NCBI GenBank assembly: GCA_907165065.1
Contig: OU015525.1
Span: forward strand, 639,754 to 703,753
Source: Caprimulgus europaeus
Lineage: Eukaryota; Chordata; Aves; Caprimulgiformes; Caprimulgidae
Direction of reading: 5' to 3'
Length of the DNA: 64,000 bases
Numbering within the stretch: position 1 is the first letter of the stretch; every line of letters starts with the position of its first letter. The notes under the pieces are model-generated. The model was given only the letters and a program-made list of their open reading frames with translations. It searched no databases and had not been told where the DNA came from. Positions 45,113 through 57,200 of this stretch are shown piece after piece. The position numbers were made by a program, and so were the translations under genes.

Positions 45113-45489
45113 CATCGAGGTGTGAGCTCCCCGCTGCCACCAGCGCCTCTCAGTGAGGTTGAAGTCGCCTTTTGGCAGTGCTGTGTCCCCTGGTTCCTCC
45201 CAGAGCCTGGCCACAGCGTCACCTTCCCTTCACACGGGGCTGCCGGCTGCTCCATTGGTACCCTGCCAGGTACCCTTGGGCAGGCAGGGGGGGCAGGAAT
45301 CAGCCTGCCCACAAATCCAGGACAAACAAGGCTGAGTGGTTTTTTTTGGCCCCAGATGAGGCAGAGGAGTCTGTGCCATCTCACTGGCTCTGGCAGTGTC
45401 CCCTGTCCCTCCTGCTATGGACAGTGTTGTCCTGGTGTGACTTGCACCATGGACCCCCCCAAACTCAGCATGACCCCGACTGTTTCTGC

Positions 45490-45676
45490 TTTGCTCAACC
45501 TGTGGCCCAGGTTGGCCAGAGAAGCTGTGGCTGCTCCTCCCTGGAAGTGTTCTGGGCCAGGTTGGATGAGGCTTTGAGCAACCTGGTCTAGTGGAAGGTG
45601 TCCCTGCTGCTGGCAGGGGGGTTGGCACTGGAGGAGCTTTGGGGTCCCTTCCCACCCAAACCATGTGGTGATTCTG
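45490..45676 (+). mobile_element. CR1 LINE 3' fragment (group B)
   Basis: From 'ctcaacctgtggcccaggtt' to 'accatgtggtgattctgtgt'. Confidence 0.87.
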
Positions 45677-46272
45677 TGTGCTCTGGCTTCCCGCAGTGCC
45701 CGGCCCCAGCCGTGGCAGCCGGAGAGCAGCGACCGGCGCGCCAGCCTCCTCGCTGGCTGTTCCTGTGGGGATGGCAAGTGCAGCCCGCTCCCCCCGGCCC
45801 TCCCCGAGTCACTGGTGCCTCTGCAGACGCAGCTGGCAGAGCCTTCCCCGCGGGAAGCCAGGGATCCTCGCTGTAATTCAACCAAGAGCTTGTCTCTCTC
45901 CGGAGGAGCAGCCTGGCTGCGTGCTCCGGCAGCGTGGCCCTCGGCCGGGAGCGTGGGCATTTCCCTCTGGGCAGGGACCCTCACGGCAGCCCCGCTGCTG
46001 GGGTCACTGCCCAGAGCTTGGGGGCCGGCCTGGGCCTCCCTCCTCTTCACGCAGAGGGGTCTGGGGACAGGAGCATCTCCAGAGCTGAGTGGCTGGGCTG
46101 GCCGCTGTTCCAGTGTCCCACTTCATCAGGCTCGGCTGCGCTCCGGGTGCCGGGGAGCGTGCGGAGGAAGCCGGAGCCTGCTGGGCCGCTTCAGGGGACC
46201 GGGCTGGGCGGGTTCACAGGCCAGGGGCAACGTTCCAGCCCAAGGGTGACTTCCCTCAGGCTGTCACGCAGC

Positions 46273-47348
46273 GAGCACACACTCATTGAGCACACACTCA
46301 CTGAGCACATACTCACTGAGCACACAGTGAGCACACACTCACTGAGCACACAGTGACTGAGCACACACTGAGCACACACTCACTGAGCACACACTCACTG
46401 AGCACACACAGCACACACTCACTGAGCACATACTGAGCACACACTCACTGAGCATACACTCACTGAGCACATACTGAGCACACACTCACTGAGCATACAC
46501 TCACTGAGCACATACTGAGCCCACACTCACTGAGCATACACTCACTGAGCACACAGTGACTGAGCACACACTCACTGAGCACACACTCACTGAGCACACA
46601 CTGAGCACACACTCACTGAGCACACACTGAGCACACACTCACTGAGCACACACTCACTGAGCACACACTCACTGAGCACACAGTGAGCACACACTCACTG
46701 AGCACATACTGAGCACACACTGAGCACACACTCGCTGAGCACACACTGAGCACACACTCACTGAGCACACACTCACTGAGCACACACTCACTGAGCGCAT
46801 ACTCACTGAGCACATACTGAGCACACACTCACTGAGCACACACTCACTGAGCACACACTGAGCACACACTCACTGAGCACACACTCACTGAGCGCATACT
46901 CACTGAGCACATACTGAGCACACACTCACTGAGCACACACTCGCTGAGCACACACTCACTGAGCACATACTGAGCACACACTGAGCACACGCTCACTGAG
47001 CACATACTTACTGGGCACACACTGAGCACACACTCACTGAGCACATACTGAGCACACACTCACTGAGCACACACTCACTGAGCACATACTGAGCACATAC
47101 TCACTGAGCACACACTCACTGAGCACATACTGAGCACATACTCACTGAGCACACACTTACTGAGCACACACTCACTGAGCACACACTGAGCACACACTCA
47201 CTGAGCACATACTGAGCACACACTCACTGAGCACACACTGAGCACACACTCACTGAGCACACACTCACTGAGCACACACTGAGCACACACTCACTGAGCA
47301 CACACAGCACACACTCACTGAGCACACACTCACTGAGCACACACTCAC
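46273..47348. repeat. Minisatellite, mixed 15-bp and 11-bp units, about 1.1 kb
   Basis: Units are 'cactcactgagcaca' (15 bp) and 'ctgagcacaca' (11 bp) in irregular order, with occasional cat, gca or cgct changes. The minus strand gives spurious frames rich in Cys, Ser and Val. No gene. Confidence 0.96.
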
Positions 47349-47540
47349 TACCCATTTAAATGGACGGTGCTGCCTCGGAGAGAGGGGTGTACATCAGCAC
47401 CAGCGGGGAGAGGGCTGATCCCACCCAGGGTTTTGTTTGGCTTTCACAGCCTCAGTGGTGTCAGGGAGCTATTTAGGAAGATTCCTGGGTTTGCTGTGGT
47501 GGCTGCTGATTCCTAAGGTAGTGTGCAGAAATATGGGGTG

Positions 47541-47682
47541 TTATATATAGATATATAAATATATATCTCTATATCTCTATATCTCTATATCTCTATATCT
47601 CTATATCTCTATATATCTATATATCTCTCTCTATATATATAGCTATATAGATATAGAGATATATATTTATATATATAGATAT
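47541..47682. repeat. (ATATCTCT)n AT-rich microsatellite, self-complementary
   Basis: 'atatctctatatctctatat' repeated, then 'atatagagatatatat' on the right, so the two halves are complementary and could form a hairpin. Confidence 0.92.
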
Positions 47683-48829
47683 GGAAAGCTCTTTGCAAAC
47701 TGACATTTCACTGCCAGACCTGGGGCTGGCACCCGAGGGAGCTTTGGACTGACCTGTGCCCGCTGGGATTCCTCTCAGCACACGTCAGCTGGGTGTATCT
47801 GAAAGCTTAGACCTGAGGCCAGAAAGGAGATACTTCAGAGCTGGCAAGAAGGAAGCAGTGTCCAGACAGTCGGGGCTGTGGGGAAGAGGTGTTGTGACTC
47901 AAGTGAAAAACAGCACCAGCACCCTTATTTTCCAGAGACGTTCATTGTCCAGCGTGGATGGGCAACCTGGGGGCCAGCAGGGCATGGAAACAATTATGTG
48001 GACTTGAGGGAGTTGTGCTCTCAGAAGACTTTTAACATATTTAAAATAAAATTTTAAAAGCTTATTGAACTCCCAAGCCATAAACAAAATAGCTAATAAT
48101 TCATTACCAGCCAAAAAATCCCCAACCAACCCAAAACCCGAGCGCTGATCGGCCCTGGTGACGATTTCCTCCGTGTGCTGCCTAAAGGGGCATGGTAGCA
48201 GGGGGTAGCATTAATCCAGGGGCACTGGTAGCAACAGCCAAGCTGAAAACTGGCCCAGGTTGGTTCTGGTGGGGTTGGAGCTTCAGCTGTGGAGCCCACA
48301 GTGGCTGGAGGAGGGGAGGGGGTGTGGGAGTGATCCCGCTCACGGCGGGACAGTCCCGGGATCGGCAGCTCCGGCAGAGCCCGCGAGCACACGGCGCTGC
48401 TTTAAATCACGGCAGAGGCAACGGGGGGCTGCCTGGTGAATTAAAACCTCGTTCAAAGCCAGCCAGGTCAGTTTAGGAATTCCTGAGCATCTCCTGGGGA
48501 AAAGGCAGGAGACCTGCACTGAGCAGGCAGAACCTTCAGAGCAGAGCTTGCAGGTGAGGAGGACGGGGCACCCCGGGGTTGAGGTGCTGCCCTGGGAGCT
48601 GCAGGGGTGAAGCTGGCTGATGGTCTTGGTCTGCCCGTGGCTGCCTGAGGAAAGGGCAAGGTGGGAGAGGGCTGTCCCTGCAAAGGCTGTGTCTCCTGTC
48701 CCCGTCACTGAGGGGTGTGAGGGCTTCCCCAGTGTCTGGCCTCTTCTTTGGGGCCAGGCCTTCCTGGGTGCTGTCACAATCCCAGAAATGGGGGATCCAG
48801 GATCTCAGGGACTTTTAACTCAACTGCTT

Positions 48830-49492
48830 TGCTGTGTCCTTGGGGTGAGAGCCAGCACTGTGCCCTTGTGGCCAGGAAGTCCAATAGCATCCTGGGGTGC
48901 ATTAGAAGGGCTGTGGTCAGTAGGTGGAGAGAGGTTCTTCTTCCCCTCTACTCTGCCCTGGTGAGGCCACATCTGGAATATTGTGTCCAGTTCTGAGCCC
49001 CATGGTTCAAGAAGGACAGGGAACTGCTGGAGAGAGTCCAGCACAGAGCCACCAAGGTGATGAAGGGAGTGGAGCATCTCCCTGATGAGGAGAGGCTGAG
49101 GGAGCTGGGGCTCTTGAGCTTGGAGAAGAGGAGGCTGAGGGGGGACCTGATTAATGTTTATAAATATCTGAAGGGTGAGTGTCAGGAGGATGGGGCCAGG
49201 CTCTTCTCAGTGGTGTCCAGTGATAGGACAAGGGGCAATGGGTGTGAGCTGGAACACAGGAGGTTCCACTTGGATTTGAGGGGGAACTTCTTTCCTGTGA
49301 GGGTGACAGAGCACTGGGCCAGGCTGCCCAGGGAGGGTGTGGAGTCTCCTTCTCTGGAGACATTCAAGACCCACCTGGACACCTTCCTGTGTGATCTCAC
49401 CTGGGTGTTCCTGCTCCAGCAGGGGGGTTGGACTGGATGAGCTTCAAGGTCCCTTCCAATCCCTGACACTCTGTGATTCTGTGATTCTGTGA
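48830..49492 (+). mobile_element. CR1 LINE fragment (group D), long
   Basis: Frames encode [14 protein letters not shown] and, after a break, [20 protein letters not shown] and [20 protein letters not shown] for about 127 codons. Ends with the repeated octamer 'ctgtgattctgtgattctgtga', the CR1 3' hallmark. It is among the best-preserved CR1 tails here. Confidence 0.93.
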
Positions 49493-50186
49493 GAGTGCCA
49501 GCTTGGCCCAGCACGAGCTGCTCTATGCCCAGCTCTGTGCTCCATGTCACCTCCAGTCTGGGGACAACACAGCTGCTGTGAGTCCTGGCCTTGCAGACCT
49601 GAGTCCAGTTCCCCTCGCCCGTGGTTGTCTCACAGCCTGGCCTCACTGATATTTTTAATTTTTATTATTTTTTTTCATCTCACCCTATCCAGTAGCACAA
49701 CTTGTCCAAAATAACAGCGCTACACTTCACTTCAGTTCCTGGAAAAACTCTGGAACAAAATAATCAACCCCTTTTTGCACAGCTCTGGAAGATAGCGAGA
49801 GGACTTGTCACTGCCAACACAGACAGGCCTGGCAAAACACTCTCACTTCCTTCTGCAACCGGGGAGCGACGTCTGAGCGGGGCAGGGCGGGAGGTGTTGG
49901 TGACAGGAGCCTGCTGGCCTGGCCTCCTGGCTCTCCATGCCTTCCTCAGAGAGTCCAGGTGAGACTTGTGCACGTGGGTGCCCGGTGGGCAGTGACTCTT
50001 TGTGGGACATCAGCACCCAGGGTTGGTGGGGACGGTGGCTGGATGCGTCCGCGGGTCCCACGGCGACTGCGCTTGTCACCTGCGTCGTGGCCTTTGTTAG
50101 TGACTGAGGGGTGGAGTTTGGGGTGAGCTCGTTACAGACACATCAGTAAATGGGTGAGGGGTGTAGTGGAGAACACAGCAGTGTAC

Positions 50187-50697
50187 TGGGGTCAGTGTTG
50201 GGCCCCTGAGTCCAAGAAGGACCTGGAGGTGCTGGAGCGTGTCCAGAGAAGGGAACAGAGCTGGGGAAGGGTCTGGAGCACAAGTGTGCTGAGTTCAGGC
50301 TGAGGGAACTGGGGGTGCTGAGCCTGGAGAAAAGGAGGCTGAGGGGAGACCTTCTGGCTCTGTCCAAGTCCCTGACAGGAGGGTGCAGAGAGGTGGGGGT
50401 GGGTCTGTTCCACCAAGGAGCAAGGGACAGGACAAGAGGAAATGGGCTCCAGTTGTGGCCAGGGCAGTTGAGATGGGATGTGAGGAAGAATTTCTTTGCT
50501 GAAAGGGTTCTGAGGCATTGGAAGGGGTTGCCCAGGGCAGGGGTGGAGTCCCCATCCCTGGAGGGATTGAAGAGTCGTGCAGACACAGTGCTGAGGGACA
50601 TGAGTTAAGAGGTGAAGTTGTCAGTGTTGGGCTTATGGTTGGGCTTGATGATCCTAAAGGTCTTTTCCAACCTCACTGTTTCTGTGATTCTGTGATA
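50187..50697 (+). mobile_element. CR1 LINE fragment (group A)
   Basis: From 'actggggtcagtgttgggcc' to 'gtttctgtgattctgtgata'. Encodes [20 protein letters not shown] and [19 protein letters not shown]. Confidence 0.91.
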
Positions 50698-50999
50698 CAC
50701 AATGTGCTGCTGCTGGGCAGGTGGTGTCCTGTAGAAGAGACCTCAGGCTGATCATGAGCAACAGCATCACACTGTTGGAAAATCATGAATGCTGAGCAAA
50801 ACCATCTGAGCTGGCTTCTGTTGCAGCACTCACACAGGTTCTGCTCTGCTCAGCATGGACGTGGTCTTAGCTGGAAAGGGAGTCTTGGTTCCGTGCTGCT
50901 CCTCAGGAGGAGGGGACCCTAACTGGAGAGCATGAGAGCAAGCACTGAGAACTCCCCCTTGGGTTTCCACCAGAGGTTTTTAGCCTCAAGGGGAGATGT

Positions 51000-51494
51000 C
51001 TGAGAACCAGGTTCCAGTGCTGAACTCCCCGGTACAAGAGAGACATGGACTGACTGGAACAAGTCTGGTGTGGGGCCACCAAGGTGCTGAAGGGACTGGG
51101 AAAGGAAGGCTGGGAGAGCTGGGGCTGTTCTCCTGGAGAAGAGAAGGCTCCAGGGAGACCTTCTTGCACCTTTCCATAGGGAGAAGAAGGACAGGGACAG
51201 AGTTTTTAGCAGGGTCTGGAGCTCCAGGACAAGGGGGGATGGTTTTAAACTCCAGGAGGGGAGATTGAGAGCAGAGAGAAGGAAGAAATTGTTTGCACTG
51301 AGGGTGGGGAGACCCTGGCCCAGGTTGGCCAGAGAGGTGGTAGAAGCTCCATCCCTGGAAACATTCCAGGTCAGGTTGGATGGGGCTGTGAGTAACCTGA
51401 TCTGGTTGGAGATGTCCCTGTCCCTGCAGGGGGGTTGGACTGGGTGACATTTGAAGGTCCTTTCCCACCCAAACCATTTGATGGTTCTGTGATC
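51000..51494 (+). mobile_element. CR1 LINE fragment (group E)
   Basis: From 'tgagaaccaggttccagtg' to 'ttgatggttctgtgatccc'. Relative of 19579-20015, in the opposite orientation. Confidence 0.87.
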
Positions 51495-51502
51495 CCAGAG
51501 GG

Positions 51503-51836
51503 CTGGGACTACTTAGCCAGGAGACAAGGATGTCCTCAATGTGTGTAAATCCCTGATGGGAGGGAGTGAAGTCAAGGGACCCCAGGGCTTCTCAGGAGAC
51601 CCCCTGGCCCGGGAAGGGAGCAAAGGGCAAAAATTAAAACCTGTGAAATTCCATCAGAACATCAGGAAGCACTTGGTGACTGTGAGGATGACTGAGCACT
51701 GGCACAGGTTGCCCAGGGAGGTGGGGATGTTCCAAGTCATTTGGACACAGTCCTGGGCAACCATCTTCTGGTGAGCCTGCTCTCTAGAGGTCCCTTCCAC
51801 CCTAAACCAACTGATCCCAGTTCAGTGAGTCTGTGA
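51503..51836 (+). mobile_element. CR1-like fragment, diverged
   Basis: Resembles a CR1 tail: IRKHLVTVRMTEHWHRLPRE in one frame, ending 'cagttcagtgagtctgtga'. It follows the previous copy almost directly. Confidence 0.65.
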
Positions 51837-52026
51837 ACAGGCTCGTTCCCATCTGCTGAAGGTGGTTCAGGGGAGGGCAGAAGAGGGTGTAGGAGACCAG
51901 TCACCTTGGCTGGAGCACCCTTGTGTGTTCACTTGTGTGCCCAGCAGCACTTTGGACAAACATCTACGCTGCTTCTGCTGCCTTTTGTCTCTGCTGCTGT
52001 TGCTGCTGCTGTGTTGGCTTTCATTT

Positions 52027-52350
52027 CAGAGAACCATTGAATGGTTTGGGTTGGAAGGGACCTTCCAGCTCACCCAGTCCCAACCCCCTGCCAGCAGCAG
52101 GGACACCTTCCACTAGACCAGGTTGCTCAAAGCCTCATCCAACCTGGCCCTGAACACTTCCAGGGAGGAGCAGCCACAGCTTCTCTGGCCAACCTGGGCC
52201 AGGGTCTCACCACCCTCACACCAAACAATTTCTTCCTCACATCTCAGCTCCATCTCCCCTCTGCCACTTTCAAGCCATCACCCCTTGTCCTGTCACTCCC
52301 TGCCCTTGGCCAAAGTCCCTCCCCAGCCTTCCTGGAGCCCCTTCAGGTGC
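52027..52350 (-). mobile_element. CR1 LINE fragment (group B), minus orientation
   Basis: From 'cagagaaccattgaatggtt' to 'ggagccccttcaggtgctgg'. Confidence 0.9.
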
Positions 52351-52435
52351 TGGACTATCTCTGCTCTAAATCTCCCCTCTTTTGGTTTAAAACCATCACC
52401 CCTCGTCCTCTCGCTACAGACCCTGCTGAAAGAAT
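52351..52435 (-). mobile_element. CR1 LINE fragment (group E-like), minus orientation
   Basis: 'ctgctctaaatctcccctct' to 'gacctcctgaaa'-type sequence (ending near 'ccctgctgaaagaattc'), matching an internal part of group E. The join to the previous element suggests a composite or nested insertion. Confidence 0.6.
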
Positions 52436-52554
52436 TCAGTGGAATCATTTAATCGTGATACATTTGGGGTTTTTTCTCTCGAGGGGGATAAGATTTTGGG
52501 CCAGTGTGGCCCTTCCTGTAACTCGGGACTGGGGACACTCACGGTGTGCCAGGG

Positions 52555-53278
52555 CTCAGCATCCCTGGACACACACAGCCAGCCTGGGGAAGGAGAGGCT
52601 GGAGAGCAGCCCTGCAGAGAGGGACCTGGGGGTTCTGCTCCATGGCAAGTTGAACATGAGCCAACAGTGTGTCCTGGCAGCCCAGAGGGACCCCTGTGTC
52701 CTGGGGGGCATCAAGCACCTCAAGGGAGGGGATCGTCCCGCTCTGCTCTGCACTGGGGCGGCCTCACCTCCAGCACTGGGGGCAGTTTGGGCACCACGGG
52801 AGAAAAAGGATCTGAAGCTGCTGGAGAGTGTCCAGAGGAGGGACACAACACTGGGGAAGGGTTCAGAGGGGAAGGGTGTGAGGAGAGGCTGAGGTCACTT
52901 GGGTTGTTCAGCCTGGAGAAGAGGAGACTGAGAGGAGATCTCCTGGCGGTCTGGAACTTCCTCCCCAGGGGAGGAGCAGGGGCAGGCGCTGAGCTCTTCT
53001 CTCTGGCCACCAACGCCAGGAGCAGAGGCCATGGCAGGAAGATGTGGCAGGGGAGGGGGAGCTTGGCCATGAGGAAAAGGTTCTTGAGGCAGAGGGTGGT
53101 GGAGCACTGGCACAGGCTCCCCAGGGAGGTGCTGATGGCCCCAAGGCTGGCAAGATTCCAGCAGCATTTGGCCAAGGCCCTCAGGGCCATGGTGTGAATG
53201 TTGGGATTGTCCTGTGCAGGGACAGCAGTTGGATTCCATCATTCTGGTGGGTCCCTTCCAGCTCACAATATTCAATGA
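52555..53278 (+). mobile_element. CR1 LINE fragment (group C), long
   Basis: From 'ctggacacacacagccagcc' to 'cacaatattcaatgatcccc'. Encodes [39 protein letters not shown] and RKMWQGRGSLAMRKRFLRQR, with breaks. Confidence 0.9.
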
Positions 53279-54360
53279 TCCCCCTGGATGGTCACCAGGG
53301 ACGAGGGAGGGTTCTCCTCCCCAGGGAGGGGGCTCTGTCTCTTTGGGAGGATGCTGGCTCCGTGCGTGGGCTGCCAGCACCGCTCTGCAGAGACAGGACC
53401 TGTCTCAAGAACAAGATCCAGGACTCTGCAGCGCTTGGGGACGGTTCTTCCCCCACCAGAAACACAGAGCCTTCAGGGGGTGCCAAGGGCCAGACCTTGG
53501 AGCAGACCCCGAGCCGCTCCGCCCTCTGCAGTAGCCAGGCCGCCGGGACCCCGGCGCGGTCGGAAGCGGTGGCCGGTGCCTGCGCTCGCCCCCGCAGCGC
53601 GGCTGTAACTCGAGCGCGCGTGGGGCCGCTGCCGAGCGCCTGTTTGTGTGTCCGGGAACCACGCGTCGCTTTGCTCGGCAGCCAAACGCCCTTTAATGGC
53701 TTCTGCCGGCTACCGAACCGCCGGCTGCCAGAGGACTTGGCCCCGGCCCCCCGCTCCCAGAGCGTGTCCCCGCTTCCCTCTGCATCCCCCCCAGCTGCAG
53801 GGCTCGCTCGCAGCCTGCGCTCTGGCAGCGCGGCTCTGTCTCGTGTTTCCCAGCTCCGCGGGGATCTCTCTTTGTTTAGGAAAGTGCCTGTCCCAATGGC
53901 TGATGAGGCTTGAAAATCGCTCACTACTGAGGCTCCCCGGTGCATCAGCTGCTGCCCTTCACCCCAATTCCCCCCACCCCATCTGCCGGCTCTTGGGGAG
54001 CAAACTGACCCCGAACCCCCTTTTCCTTCGCCTGCCCCCGCACGGCTGCGTCCCGTCTCTTTCCTCTCCCAGCGTCAGGTTTTCCCACCACATCGGGTTT
54101 TCCCGCCACATCAGGTTTTCCCATTACACGTTCCTCGGGCGCAGGGGACGTGGGTGACACTCAGACACTTTATTTCGTAGGGACACGAGTCCATCTGCCT
54201 CCAGGATGAGGGTCCTGCTGTGAGGGTCCGGCCTCCTCCCAGAGCTGGGCTCGGATGGCAGGAGGAGAGGACATGTGCCGAGAGCTGTCCTGGGAGGAAT
54301 GGTCCTTCAAGGGACTTGGGGGTCGTTAAAACCTTTCTTGGTGTTTGCTTAATGGCTGAG
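53279..54360. other. GC-rich single-copy stretch
   Basis: No repeat except three short 'ggttttcccaccacatcggg'-type copies at 54078-54125. A 217-codon minus frame crosses it but has no known domain and no coding signature that I can recognise. CpG-rich, possibly a weak island. Confidence 0.4.
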
Positions 54361-54976
54361 TGTGGTGGTTTCACTCCTTTGCTTGAGGCCAAACGCAGCC
54401 GCTCGCTCGCTCTCCCCCTCACCCAGGGAATAGGGGAGAGAACTGGAAGGGTAAAAGTGAGAAAACTGCTGGGTTGAGAGAAAAACAATTGACTAATTGA
54501 GATAAAATGATAATGATAATAACAGTGATAATAGAATAAGCACATGAGTGCTGCCCAGGGCAGTCACTCCCCACCCGCCGAGCGGTGCCCAGCCTGTCCC
54601 AGCCAGCGATCCCGGAGCACAGACAGTCCCCAAACCCAAACCGCAACCCCGGGAGAGCCAGAGCCCGAGCCAGCCCCGAGAGAATCCCCAGCTCTCCCTC
54701 AGCCCTGGCTCATGTCCTGCCCATGGGGACAGGAGATGGAACATCTCCTTGGCAGAGCCCAATGCCAGTTTGGGGTTTGCTAATGACTGCGCTGCCCCCT
54801 CCCAGTCCTTTGCACTTGCAGACTGGCAAAACGCAACGGCCTTGGACTGCCAGCAGCAACTCAAAACATCAGCACAGCATCAACGTTCTTCTCCTAACAA
54901 ATCCCACATGGAAACCAAACCCCAGCTCTTCTGGCTCCTGAGAAGAACATTAACTGTGTCCTAGTGAACCAGGACA
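54361..54976 (-). mobile_element. Solo LTR, ERVL-type endogenous retrovirus, minus orientation
   Basis: On the minus strand it starts TGTCCTGGTTCACTAGGACA and ends GAAACCACCACA. Perfect 5-bp target duplication: ctgag at 54356-54360 and 54977-54981. It has the AT-rich run and 'ctctcccctattccctggg' near its 3' end. A 616-bp LTR with no internal region. Confidence 0.9.
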
Positions 54977-55186
54977 CTGAGGCTTGTGGATGGTGGCAGA
55001 GGCATCCCGCGTGGCAGGGGTGGGTGGTGGGCTTCCAGGGGAGGTCACCCACAGCCCTGCCTGCAACTTTCCATCTCCCCAAGGTCCTCCTGGGCTTGGG
55101 CTTTGCCCTCAAAGAGAGACACCCTGCGCAGTTTGAACCACACATGTCCCATCAGCTGGAAACAACTCTTTGGGCTGTAGCGAAGC

Positions 55187-55450
55187 TCAGGACGAGAGGA
55201 AATGGGCTCCAGTTGTGGCCAGGGCAGTTGAGATGGGATGTGAGGAAGAATTTCTTTGCTGAAAGGGTTCTGAGGCATTGGAAGGGGTTGCCCAGGGCAG
55301 TGGTGGAGTCCCCATCCCTGGAGGGATTGAAGAGTCGTGTAGACACAGTGCTGAGGGACAGGGGTCAGTGGGGACTGGTCAGTGTTGGGTTCATGGTTGG
55401 ACTCGATGATCTCAAAGGGCTTTTCCAATCCAGGCAGTTCTGGGATTCTG
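55187..55450 (+). mobile_element. CR1 LINE fragment (group A)
   Basis: From 'caggacgagaggaaatgggc' to 'ggcagttctgggattctgta'. Encodes [19 protein letters not shown]. Confidence 0.9.
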
Positions 55451-55823
55451 TAACAACTTGGTGTGGTTTGGGGGTGAGGGCAGAGCCCCTCGTGTGCCTG
55501 CGGGCTGGTGACTGTGACCCCCTCCAAAGGGGACACAGCTCAGATGCTCCTGGCATTGCCCCCATCCCTCCTCGATGCCCTGTGGTGTGTGACCAAACCC
55601 GTGATACGGGCAGGACAGGATGGGGACAACCGTCCCGTGGGGCAGGAGGGAGCTGGGGCGGCTTCCGAGCAGGAGAGCCCTGCGCTTGCCAGACCCGTTT
55701 CTCCTGGTGTCTGATGTGGAGAGGGATGGCACGGGATGAGGAGCCACCTCCTCACTCCTGACTGCATCTCTCCACCTTCAGAGCATCGCTTCTAGCGATG
55801 CCAAGGAGCCGTCTGTCCCGTGC

Positions 55824-55851
55824 TGAGCCGAGCCGAGCCGAGCCGAGCCGT
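55824..55851. repeat. (GAGCC)n short repeat
   Basis: 'tgagccgagccgagccgagc' and one more unit. Confidence 0.9.
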
Positions 55852-56599
55852 GCCGGGGCCGTGTGATGGTGATGGGTCAGTCACACCGTGCATCCCTGAT
55901 CCTGGCCGAGCTGCGGTACCTCCCCCTGCTCTCTCCCTCTCCACCCCCCGGCAGGAAATGTCTCTTTAATGGGCTCTTGGGGGAACGGCCGTGTTTTCCT
56001 AAGCAGGAGGAATGTTGACATGGAAGACTCCGCTCTTGCTTTCTGGCAGGTCCCTGGGAGCAGCGGCTCGGGATCGCGTGCTGCGCCGGTTTCATCCTTC
56101 CTCGGGCTGTGGAGCGGGGCTTGGGCGAGGAGGGGGAGCTGGGGGGGACACAGGTGTGTGTTGAACACAGTGGAGGGGGTGAGAGGGGCTCTCTGCCCCC
56201 TCTGCCAGACCCACCGCCCGTCGTTCTGCAGGGAGGGCTCGTGCAGGGTCTCCTTTCATCCAGCTCTAGCTCTGCTCCCAGATGGTTGGGAGAGGCGGGG
56301 ATGGGGGGGTCCCGGGAGGGGTTTACTGGGCATGATTGAAACCAGCTGGAGGATGGAGCCTGCCTGTGTCTGGCTTGTTGCCTTCTCCAGGGGAAACTTG
56401 GTGTGAAGGACAGCAGGGACATCTCTGAGCTCCCCCAGAGAGCGGGAAACCATCGCTGCTCAGTGCGACAGCTCTGCTTTGGGAACGGGGGCTGCACGTC
56501 CCCAGGACACTGCTCTGCAGCCACCCCAGCCCCATCATCCCCATCATCCCCATCCCCCTGCCCTGCTTGGGAAGGCGCCGAGGCAGGGGGCCTGTGCTC

Positions 56600-56720
56600 T
56601 GCCTTTACATCTCATAATCTTTAACGAGCTGGGCCTGCTCTGCACAGAAGCGAGATGTGGGCGGCTCCTTTATAAGGCAGCACTTGGCCATGGGGAGGGG
56701 GAATCTGTCCACAGGCCAGC
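56600..56720. other. Single-copy block with TATAA/CArG-like site
   Basis: Contains 'ggctcctttataaggcagca', similar to a TATA box or an SRF CArG-like box (one base too long). No coding frame or repeat. A regulatory role is speculative. Confidence 0.2.
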
Positions 56721-57178
56721 AGGAGGTTTTGGCATCCCAGCAAGGGACGAGGCAGCCCTTCCAAGGCTCCAACACTTCTTCAGCTCCACAGCCCTCGGTG
56801 TCTGGAAGCAGCAGAGGGTCCCACCGATGCCTCTTGCCCTCTGCCGGTGCTGGATGTGTTTGTGGGGTAGTTTGCACGTCGGCTTAACCACAGGTTCCTC
56901 CACAAAGTGTGGTTTCTCTTCTCCCAAGCTCTGCTGGTGGATCTCCATGGTCTTCCCTGCCAGACAGCTGCTCCCCACTTGGAGCTGAGTTGAGCTGCTT
57001 CGTTGCTGTGCTGGGTGGTTGCCCACTGGGCCAGAGAAAACCACAGCTCCAGGCTGGCCGCTGAAGCAGGACCTCTCCAGAGCTACCTGGTTCACTCCTG
57101 AGCTCTGCCAGTGACACCAGCTCGGGGCAGGGTGGGGAGCTCTGGGTTTCACTGGGCTGTGCAGCATCAGCCCTCGTG

Positions 57179-57200
57179 GCAGCAGCAGCAGCAGCAGGTC
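57179..57200. repeat. (GCA)n microsatellite
   Basis: Seven GCA units: 'gcagcagcagcagcagcagc'. Confidence 0.85.

Noticed and set aside
48093..48392. RRERD motif suggesting a bHLH (SCX) exon
   Set aside because: Flanking residues do not fit a helix-loop-helix; no TLIPTEP-like or loop sequence follows.
53292..53945. A 217-codon minus frame in GC-rich sequence
   Set aside because: GC-rich DNA has few stops; no domain, no splice sites placed sensibly, and low-complexity Arg/Ala composition.
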